From assembly GCA_001642005.1 (NCBI GenBank), contig LWCA01000368.1:1-30220 (forward strand): 30,220 nt of DNA, given 5' to 3'. The DNA comes from Intoshia linei. Taxonomy: Eukaryota; Orthonectida; Rhopaluridae. The notes beneath the pieces were generated by a model. That model was not told the DNA's origin. It saw only the letters and a program-made list of their open reading frames with translations, and did no database searches. Shown here in pieces: positions 12,501 to 24,500 of the stretch; position 1 is the stretch's first letter, and every line of letters starts with the position of its first letter. Position numbers and translations under genes: made by a program.

Positions 12501-15500
12501 ATTTATCCGTAAATTTTTTTTAAAACTTTAGAACCTTTAAATAATCAGTTAAAATTCAATTAACATTTTTTATTTACAATGCTATCGCAATAATTTGAAA
12601 ATACAAAAATAATAAATATTAAAGTGCATTTTGACCATGAAGGCGTTAAATTTGTATTACAAGTAATACATAATGTAATAATTTTCTCATTTTTCAAAAT
12701 AATGGGTAATTTCTGGATTTGATCCTGAAGAACTAATTTCATATTAAATTTATTACATTGCATTTACTTAGAAAAATAGTATTATAATTATAATTATAGT
12801 ACTAATACAGTCAAAATCTCATTTAACGAAAATGAAAAATGTTAAAATGGCATATTCGTTAAATGAATTTAACGAAAATATTAGAAATGGGCAGCTGCAC
12901 ACATGCCTTAAATTTATCAAAATTACATTTAATATGTACAAATAATTAAACTTTTTATTATACATGTATATAAAGATTCTATGACTTCATTACAGAGTCG
13001 ATCTAATATTTAAATTAAAGCCATATAACCATAACAACATTTAAAAAACTCCTAAAAACTACTAAAAAATAAAATATTATTGAATTTACACGTTCGTTTA
13101 TCAGAAATTCGTTAAATACCAGATATTTAGGCATTTATATAGAAAATAAAATTTCGACGTTCGTTAAATGAAATATTCGTTAAACAAAAAATTCGTTAAA
13201 TGAGATTTTGACTGTACAAATTAATTTTTAATTTGTAGACAATTTGTATATGTGTTTTTAATTTTTAAAAGACAGGGATTCTTAATTTTTTTATTTTAAA
13301 AAAAGTAATTTGGGTTTTTAACCGTGAATAAGCAAAATTATGAGTTCATTTTTATCTTAGTCTGTAAAAAAACCGACTTATAATTTGTGTTTTTCTATAG
13401 GATTCATACATGTTTCGGAACTAATTGATAGTTAATTGTAAATGTACATTAATTGATTGTAAAATGATATATATTGGATATGATAAATTACTCGTTGCCA
13501 TTCTGCGAGTAAATCTTGTTGTGCATCTTCTTTGTTCAAATTTTGAATAAACATATTTCTAAATAAAAAATAATTACGATGAAAAAAATTATATTATATT
13601 CATTATACCTAATATTAAATATGTAATTAATAATGCAATAATTTTCTTCTCGAAGGCATTGTAAATTTGTCTTCATTGAATTTGCGTAGTTATTCATTGT
13701 ATCATTAATATGGTTTAATAACAAATCAGCATATTTCTAACGAGTATAATTAATTATTGGTTATATTATAGTGTCTATGTTAAGGGGAAAATTTTATCAT
13801 TTTTGCCCTATTCATTCTGATTATGAATTGACAAAGAACCTTTTATAAACTTTTTTCTTCTAACTGGTAGACTTCTACTAAATGTTTTGACTGAAAGATA
13901 AAATATGGTAAATTAAAATAAAATTTAACGTGGTAGTTCTCAATTTGTTTTTATTTAAATTTATTTACAGAATGGTAGAAAACAATGCGAACCAGCTGTT
14001 GGCCGAACATTCAGTTAAGGGACATGCATTTAAGCAATGTATTGTTAGATTGATACATCTTAAAACGATATAATCATCGATTTTGATAATTAATCATTGA
14101 TTTTTTCACCAAATTTTAGAAAAAATCAATAATATGGTTAATCAGTAAAATCAATGATTATATCATAGGTCTTAGAGTATAAGTCTTAGAGTCACAGATT
14201 TATCGCTCAAATGGATATAACTATAGAGCAGCGGTTCCCAATTTGGGTCCCTGAACCCTTTGGGGTTCAAAATTATATTCCTGGGGTTCGTTAGAATTAC
14301 ATATGTAAATAAAATATAAAAACAAATTTTATCAACTTTTGTTTATTTTTATTGGAGAATTTTTAATATTTATTACAGATTTGCCAGATGTTGAGAATTT
14401 ATGCCAAAGCCTAAACGACCGGTAAATTAATATTTCAAAAATTCCACTTTATCCCATTATTAATAAAATTTAATAAAAAATACCGTTTTAAACTCTCAAA
14501 TGAAAATTGACTTTTACCAATATTTTTTTGAAAAACACGATTTTATCAAATTTTATCAGAAAAATCTCTTTATCCAAACACAAAACAAAAATCCAATTTT
14601 AGCAACGTTTAAGGGAAATATCCCTTTTTTCCAATATTTTTTTGAAAAAAACGATTTTACCATAAGTTATGACAAAAAAGAAATTCAATTTTTTCATTAA
14701 TGTTTCATATTTCATGTTTTTATAGGGGTCCAAAAAAATGAAATAATGAAATGAGGGGCCGTGCACTATTTCCATCGGGAGTCACCGCTCTAAAGAATGG
14801 ACGTCGTTGGGAAACGCTGATCTATAATTAAATTATTCTAATTCATACTTTCTTTAAAATGTTCAGCTTTTATTGGTCTAATGCAGTGATTCTTAACCAG
14901 TGCGCCGTACAGAAATCTGACTTTATTTTATAAATTTTTTAAAATTAGTGTTAAAGTTTTACATTCACAATTCTTTAATGAAAATTTTAAGATTTACTAT
15001 ATTTAAATATTTTAATATAACTTATACATTAAATACTATGGAAAACACCAAAAATATCAACATTTCATCATACATCAAATGTTCTTTACTAAATTTAAGT
15101 CACCAAATATAAAGTATTTTTGTATTATTATACAATGTAATTTTATATTTTGATCGTTTTTTGTCTTTGCACATTTTTGAATATCGATGTTTTTTCAAAT
15201 CTTATCAAAATTTGAGGTGCGCCCTGACGTAAAAAAGGTTAAGAAACACTGGTCTAATGTAATAAAATAGTAAATTTATATAAATTTTGATAAATAATTA
15301 AATGCACTTAAAAACTTCAAACTAACCCATATTTCAGAATCACTGAGTAAATTATTTGTAAGGTACGCATCAGATGTTTATAGTACTAAATTATATAAAA
15401 TTGAAAATTATTACGACTTCCATTTGACTTTTATCAACAAATGACCAATCCAAATCTCCTGGCGCAGGGCCTTTTGGAATGAATATAATCTCTTCTTGTG

Positions 15501-18500
15501 TAGTTTCTGGAGTGAGATTTTTCCCTTTTTTCTTCTTTGCAGAAGGGCCTATATTTGAAAATTTGAAAATTTAAATGCATAAATGTATAATATATTGGAC
15601 TAGGTTCACTGTTATGTACTACATATAAACAGGACCTAGCTCTGCCGAATGCACATTTTTATTATACTTAAAAAATAAATTCACGTTAAAAATCTAATTT
15701 AAAAATCCTACTATTCACTATTATATAGCCTTTAAAAAAGTGATTCCCAAATTTGTGTCAGGTGGAACCATCATATCACATTATCTTTTAATTTAATTCC
15801 ACGTTAAATTTATTTTGTTAACATTTGTGTAAAGAATTTTAAAAAAAATTGTTATCCGATTTTTTTAATTTCCTGGGGTTGAAATTTTGTATTTATATCA
15901 AATGGAATAAGCTCTATCAGATATTTAATCTTTTTTTTAATTGTTTATTTATACCATTAATTATTTCAAATTTTTGGTTTTAATAAAATAGTTTCAATAT
16001 AAAAAAATGCATATTAAAGTACTTTTTTGACCGTGAAGTCGTCACTTATTCGGATTGAAAATTTCTGTGTGTGTTAACAGGATACAACTGTACCATCTGT
16101 ATTTTGTAGCTTTTGTATTTATATCAACTGGACTAATCTCTATCAGAATAATCTCTTTTTTTTGAATTTTCGGACCGTTGATTATTTCACATTTTTTGTT
16201 TTAATAAAATATTTCAAAAAAAAAATATATAAATACTAAAATGCATTTTTGACCGTGAAGTCGTCACTTATTCGGATTGAAAATTTCTGTGTGTGTTAAC
16301 AGGATACAACTGTACAACCTGTAAATTTGTTGAAATTCTAGGGCTGTTTTTATTAAAAAAAGACGGGTGATTTTGGGCCCTGAAAATATAATTTTTTTAA
16401 ATTTAAATTTATGGTAATGTTTATGATTTTAAAATCCGTATCAGCGTATATATTTTTTTAAATTCTCCAACTCGTTTGATTTTCAAAAATTCAATAGGTC
16501 AATTTAATAGTCTTAGAGAGGTTGCTAGAGTCTATATGACATTACTCATGGTTTAAGAAAATTTTATTAAGGGCTATTTTTCATTTTCGATGGCCTTTAA
16601 CTGGGTAGTTTCTCTAGATTGATGTATCCATCCATTAAGTAGTTTTTTGTTAGATTAGCCCATATTTATTAAATTATTCGATAAACTTTAAAATACGACT
16701 TATTATTGTAAATACGCGTTTCGAATATAATGTATTTAACTGGTAATCGCTATAAAACTGAATAGAGTAAGAGAAGTAAGAAGCTAAGTACATTATCGAT
16801 TTAAATTAAAATAATTTATAATTATAGGGAGCTTGTCCACCTATAGACAATAAAAGTTAAAATTTATACTGTGAAATTGTTTATACATGATATATGTAAT
16901 ATAATTGGCAAATTTATTTTCACTAACAAGGTTTCGAGTTATCATAATACACCCTAGTAACAGAACTAGACGTAAAATTTATACTGTAGTATAATTACTT
17001 CTTGATTTTTTAAGAGAATTTTTGGCAGAATTTTTTTGCAGACTTTTTATTTTATCCTTACCTAAATGTATCATTATTTAAAATTAAAACCATCTTTTTT
17101 TTATTTATATTATATCCATCTTTTGAGTTATAAACTATGTAGTTAATTTATAATATATAATAATAAACAAGCTAATATATAATTGCAGTATATTAATTAA
17201 TAGTAATTTTATAAATTACCTTTTTTATAAGCATCAATTTTGACTGGTTCTGCTTGTTGACTTTCGGCAATGTCTGTATTTTCATTTTTTTCAGTATTAT
17301 CCGTACTATCATTTAGAACTTCAATATTTTGATCCTCTATTTCAGTGTCCATTTCTTCAATTACGCTTTCTTTTTGCTAAATTATGCAGTTTAAAAAAAT
17401 TGATTCTAAATTCTATTTTAAAAATGAAATTTTGAACAATTTGAAAATTTCGCAATCTCTCTCGACAAAAAGTCGAGCAACATGAATGCAAAAAGCTAGA
17501 GTATATTTAACTTCCGTTTGAAAATTCATTCATTCATTCTGTAGACTAACATTCCATTTCAAAAATGGTTACCCAGTGTGTAATACACACACACATGTTG
17601 GGTACCGTTTAATATACATATAGCGTCAAAAGTATGTCAACAAAAATTTTCTTTTTAAATTAAATCAAAAAAATTAATTGAACAATAAAATCTTACTTAA
17701 AAATGCTACTATTCACTAATATCAATCCTTTAAAAGAGTGGTTCCCAAACTTTTTTCACCACTGATCGGTTATTTCATATTATATTTTAATTTAAAATGA
17801 ATTAAATTCCAATTATTTTGTTTTATTTTGTCAAGATTTGTGTAAACAATTTTAAAAACAATTTTAAAAACAATTTTGTGATTTGATTTTTTTAATTTAT
17901 TAGACAGAATGAGTGTATTATCTTAAAATAAAGTCGAAACCGTACAATCCTAAAAATTGTTAAAAATACCTTAAATTCCATAAAAAATAAAATTGTACCG
18001 GTAATTTCCTTTTAAATATGGTGGTATATTCAGTATCTACTTTCAATGAGTAAATAATATTTCTTATCAATAATTATTTCGGCTGTACTGTAGTATGTAG
18101 GGATATTTCATAACGTTAACGTTCATGGAGTATTTCAAGTAAATAAATTCCAAAAATCCGTTTAAAAAAAAAAATAAATCAGCATAATATAATCATGCAA
18201 AAATAAAATTTTTTCATTTAAATGATTCAAAAAAGATGAGAATTATATATTATAGACAGATCTCAATGGTCTTTGATTTTTACATTTAATAAGTTCACAA
18301 GAAAAGGTTGTGTCAGCCACAATGAAAAATCTTTAACTTTGATCTTTTCAAAACGTATATTTTTCTCTATTTTAAAATGATTTATTTAACCAAAAGAAAT
18401 GACTATAATTATTGGATGAAATATTTTCTATATAAACATCTAATAATAATTTAATGACAATAAATTAATTTAAAGTTTTCATAATCCTATAAATTCTTAA

Positions 18501-21500
18501 TATTGTCTAGGCCCACCAAAAAGGCGTAGACTCCATCAAATTTCCAATGTCCCACAAACACTGCTTTAGATATCGAAAAATTTTTAAATTTTAAAATTAG
18601 ACAAAATTATTAACTTTGACTGAAACAGTAAAATGACTAAATCTCCAAACGGACGGTTATATATTACAGATTCCATAATTGCTTCAAGTATTTTAATACA
18701 ATCTACGTAGACATTATTAATATGCTTTTCCGATGATATTGTAATCAACTTTGATCTATTGTTTTTTACAATATATTGTTCCAATTTTGGCCATGAATTT
18801 TCAAAATAATTTAATCTAATGATATTTAATTTATAAAAATTGTAAAGAAATTTAAAATATTATTTTGACTGATGTAATAATTCAAAACTTGTTTATATTC
18901 ATATATTAATACATAATAATATATACTTTAATATTTTTGATATGATTAATTATAGTTAAATAAGAAACTCATCATCATAACCTGGGGTATGCCACGTATC
19001 TGTCCGAACAAGAAAACAATGGAAGTTTTATGGGCATTACAATTTTCTAAATACAATCAATCCAAAATTAGAATGAGTTTGTAGACAATAAAATGAATAC
19101 ATATGTATACTATGAATTGAACTCGGTAAGTTGAAGTATAATCAAAATTAACGTGACCGGTTGATAATTAGTAAAATTTCTAGTAATTTGATTACAATGA
19201 AAATTAACTACTAACTATTAATAACGTTAATTTAATATCAATTTTTTAATTGTATATTGGTTATTTGAACTTTGGTATTACGAACAAACAAGTACGATAA
19301 GGGCATGTTTAAGTACCTATTTTAAACGGGAATTTTATTGACCGGACCATACCTTGATCATAACTCTTTTTAATATTTTTTTCTAATTTTAAATACTTGA
19401 TAACAATAGTTACAAGTAATACTACATTCTATTATAATAATTATTATAATGATAATGCTATATTCAATAAAAGGCATATCAAAAATAAACCTTTGTTGAA
19501 CTTGATTTTTATCCAATATATTACGCTTGTGTAATTTGTCACTAATTGTTTCAGAATTTAGTGTTTTGTCTTCATTATATTCAGCAACTAAATATTATAA
19601 AACATGTTAAACTATAAAATTAATTAAATTTAAAGTTCAAATGTAACAAATGGTCAAAAACAGATAATTAAATCAAAAATATACAAACAAATAAATATTT
19701 ACCAACCGCCCGGAGGTTATATATCACCATAAAAAAATACAAAATAATCAGTACATACTTCAATTTTTGTTTTTTTCAGTCTGATCGGAAATATTTATAT
19801 AAATAATTTCATAAGTAACATAGGTAAGTCTATCAATCAATAATTATTAAATAATGTTTTAGATAGTTTTTTTAAGGAGAGGTTTTATATCAAAAAATTA
19901 ATATCATAAATTAACACATACAAGATCTAAAAAGCGTAATACAATATAAGCCCATTGAGACTATCTGACGCAAACTTTACCTTTTATTTATTATCCGAAA
20001 AAATCTATAATATTGTTCCGTGTAATAAATGATGATGAAATGTCAAATATATTATGATTATTCAAATTTTTACCTCGATCGAAACAAATTTCATCAGAAA
20101 TTTCCAAGTTTATAATAACATCAAATAGATTATTATATGTTTTTGTCCCGTCTAAAGTGTCTGGAGTCTTCTTTGTTTTTGATTCTACTTTTTTCTTATC
20201 TATATCAGCCGTCGAACCAACAATAACTTTTTCCAAGTATTTAAATTGATTTATTGTTAAAGGATATCCATCCACAATCCATGAAACATTGGGTGCCAAT
20301 TCTCTAATATAAATAATAATTGGTTTAATGTACTTTTTATATTACTTGTTTTACATTTTGTTATATTTTAATTATTATTCAAGAAAACTCTTATTGTATT
20401 GTTGTAATACGAAACAACAAAGTTTTTATAAAATAATGATTATACATTGTAATTGTTAATAAAACATTATAATGAAATATGAATAATTTAATTGAAATGT
20501 TTTCAAAAATACCTTATTGTCAATAAAATCAATTCATTAATTATATTTTCGTCAACTTGTTTTCCTTTCTTTAAATTTCTATGGATTTTTTGTCCAATTT
20601 TCATTTTCATTGAAGTTGGCGTCTTATAAATTATTATGTTTAGATAATATACAGTAACTTTTCAATAATATTTTGACTCTTGTGGTAATTTAGGGCGTTA
20701 AATATTTTGACCAATCGGTAAAAGGTGGTAACTAACTGAAATGTTATCACTGTAGCTTTCAACGTGAGTAAACTGCAACAGCTTCAGGTTAAAAGTTATA
20801 AAGTTGTTGACAAGAATACTTAATACCGGGAGAAAGGTAATTTTAGCCTTTAATGAATGTTCCGCAGGGTATTTTTATTTTCTTAGTACCAATTAGCAAA
20901 AAATTACAATAATTAATGTTTTATTTCATTTTAAATAAGGAAATAAAAAATCAAAGAAAATCCGGTGTGTTTTATATACAAAATTAAAATTGCGTGCGAC
21001 ACTTCATTCGTGGTGAAAAAATTTTTTTTTGATTATGTGTTCATGATTTAAACTTCACAACTTGTGGCCTAAAGTTGTTACCAATGACAAAATTTTCCAA
21101 ATTAAAACACCCTATTATATATATCCTTCTCGGACCAATGAAAAACTAAGAGGCCAGAATTAGGGAAACGATGATGAACAGTACATTGAAATTAATTCGA
21201 CCCTTGTACATTATTTCTAGGAAAAAGGGACATCTTCAGAATGTCTAAATATTCATTAATTTTAAGATGTCTATCTAGACATCAAAGTGGTTCCCAAAGT
21301 GGTCCACATGGACGATTGGTGGTCCATAAGAAAAATTTTAAATAAAATGAAGATAAATTTTTTTTTAACAATAATATTAAATTAGAATATTATTAAGTAT
21401 CGATCATTTATTATTATTAGTGAACGTAAACATCATTTAATCAAAATGAAGTGAAAATATACTGAATAACCTGAATAATTTTCACATGTGCTAAATTTAA

Positions 21501-24500
21501 TTTATGCAACGATTTAACTTAGTTCAATTGTAGTTCCCGGAACCGAACCTAGAAAGTTCATCGCCACTCCAAAAATAAAAAATGGCCCTTAAAAAATTTT
21601 GTGAACGAATTATAATGTCATATAACCCTATCCACCTTTCTAAGACTCTTGAGTTGACATTTTAAATTTAACAATCAAATTCGTTGATATTCAAGAGTTT
21701 TTGTAATGCTCAATTTAGTAAATTAAAGCCTCCATTTTAGAAAAAATTTCGTCGAGATCCCTCGGTGGAAGGATCTCGCATACGTTAGATTGGACACTGG
21801 TACTTCGCCACAAGTATGTTTGAAATTAATAATTTTTTAATTACGGCATTGAAGCTACCATGTCAAAATGAATGTAAAATTTTCGATTTAAGGAGGAATG
21901 TATAACAAAAAAATAAAAATATTACCTTAGTGACGTGTTCAGTATTAAGATGATTTTTATAAAAAATTATGTGGTTTACACACATTTTTTTTTGACAAGT
22001 AGTCTATGGTAGGAAACGTTTGGGAACCACTGGTCTTAGAATAAAAAATAAAATTAGGGACAGTAACTTATAATTGAAATGAAAAAATAAAAAAATTGAC
22101 TATATAAACCTTATTTACAATTAATAATTTCGCAATTATACAAAATACATAATTTCACTATTTTAAAGGTTGAATTTACAATTGATGGTTTGATTGAAGA
22201 ATTTGCTTCATTAACTTTTTCCACAAGTGAAATTTCATTCACGTCACTTATTCGAGATTTTGCAGATGATTTCGTTACTAAATTAAATTGTTTTATTGCA
22301 CAGTAGTAGATTTACTATACATTACATTGTGTATGTAGTAAAATTAAATTCATATAACATAAATAAATAAAAAACCATTTTCAGTATCTTCACTAGTTTT
22401 AGACACCAAAGTTACACTATATTTTTCACTTTCTAGTCCAGACTAAATTAAATAAAATCCTTTATAAAATAAAAGTATAATTAATTAAATTGTATATTTG
22501 AATATAAATTAGGTCCTAAAGATAAGGGTGTCACATTTTTTTGAAATTTTGAACATTTAACGGAAAATTAACACTAAATTTGTGTATTTTTAAAACAGAA
22601 AAACTATTTTTATTTTTATTATTGTTTAATATTTTTATTACTAATTATTCTTAATATTACATAAATTAACAGATTGAGAACTAATTATCGTTGATTCTGA
22701 GATACATGTAACACCCTAGTATAAATACATGTATAATGTAAACTCATTTTATTAATAATTATAATTATTATAATACTATTAAAATATTAATGTATTTATA
22801 GTTTATATTGTACATGTTATATGTTCCAGTAATCTTATCAAAAATTATAAACAACGTACCTGAGTATCACGAGAGTATAAATTCATCATTTCCTCAATCA
22901 ATTCATCAACTCGTATTATTTTTATTAAATTAACTAAAAAAATTAAAATTAAACATAATTACAGTATTCTTTATATAACTCACCATTCTTGGGATTTAGA
23001 AAAAATTGGCGAGATAAAGAATATAAAATTATATAATTATCCGAAAAAACCTTTAAATTAAAGGTTAAATTGCAATAGAATGTAAATTGTAATACAAATT
23101 GTAGAATTTAATACAAAATAACAACTTATTTTAAAAAATATTTTTAAAATTTTTCGTTTATATTTTAAATTAATACCGAGTTGTAGAGTTGGCGAGTTGT
23201 GGAGAGAATACATAATATTATACAGTACAACACCTTTAAGTCAAAATTTGGTTAATTCAAAATTATTACGCTTTAAAATGTGTATAAAATTTATACTGTG
23301 ACTGATTAATTGTAAAACTGATTAAATTAAATTAAATTAAAAAAATCCGAACAAATCAATTTACGACATTTCCACCCATATATCTTTATTGGAAATGTGT
23401 AGACGTTCAATTCGCTTTTTTTGAAATTGTAGGATCAATATTTACTTTTTCATTTTTAATTTTAATGCAAACATTTGAAAAATATTGGTTGATATCATAT
23501 TAAAAGTTATTTTTCACCGAGTATGCGTAGATTTCTTGGGTTGAAATTTTATATTTATATCAACTGGAATAAGCTCTATCAGAATAATTATTTTTTTAAT
23601 TTTAATAAAATATTTGGAAAAAAAATATAAATATTAAAATGCTTTTTTGACCCTGAAGTCATCACTTATTCGGATTGAAATTTTGTGTGTGTGTTAACAG
23701 GATACAACTGTACCACCTGTAAATTTGTTTAAATTCTAGGGCTGTTTTCATTAAAAAAATAAGAGTAATTTGTGGTTTTGACACTGAAAATATAATTTTT
23801 TTAAATTCTCCAACCTGTTTGATTATCAAAAAAGGACAATTTGGATTTTTGACCCGTAAGATATGAGTTTGGGAGGTTGAAATTTATTTTGCCAACACCG
23901 CCGGAAAAAACTGTAATTAAATTGTGGACTTTATAAAATTTTAAGACGGGTAGTTATTTAAATAAAGTAGAACACAGGGTCGGCGTAATATACAAAATTT
24001 ATGAGAAATTTTATATTACAAAACTATATATTTCCTAATTATTTGGAAGCGGAACTAACAGAAAATTAATCATTTTTCCATTCTACTCTCAAATAAGCTT
24101 TAATTAAGTTTTATACAATGGTTAAATGGGTATAAAATAGCGGAAAATTTTCATTACTATTTGAGAGTTGAAAGTTTAATAAAATAGACAGTTTCTAAAT
24201 ACCTGTTTCGCTAAAAGCAAATGTTCTCTTGTTTGAGGCTTAGTTCCGTCAGTGGCAGCAACAAAAAATGAAAATGAATAAATCAGAATAATTTTTTTTT
24301 AATTGTAGGACCGTTAATTATTTTAAATTTTTTTTTACATAAAGTTTCGAAAAAAAATAAATATTAAAGTGCTTTTTTGACATTAAAAGTGTTACTTTGT
24401 CAGATTGAATTTTTTTTAAATTGTAGGGCTATTTTCATTTTTTAAAATAAAATTAATCTGTGATTTTGATCATGAAAAAAAACTTTTTTGATGTTGCTAT

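Larger units (their letters stand above)
15549..17219. other. SPEF2 intron 19 (1671 nt), repeats only
   Basis: It carries one member of a pair of related repeats (15700-15880) and two tandem copies of dispersed family 1 (15870-16380). I recognise nothing in 16400-17219 beyond AT-rich sequence. Confidence 0.55.

Noticed and set aside
13860-13912. Possible exon (TTTCAG acceptor, then a Lys/Arg-rich stretch) between SPEF2 exons 21 and 22
   Set aside because: It breaks the phase needed by exon 22 and has no counterpart in SPEF2.
14500-14700. 66-codon plus-strand frame in the 14.2-kb hAT element
   Set aside because: Phe/Lys/Asn-rich sequence from degenerate A/T runs; no transposase motifs and no similarity to a hAT DDE/dimerisation region.
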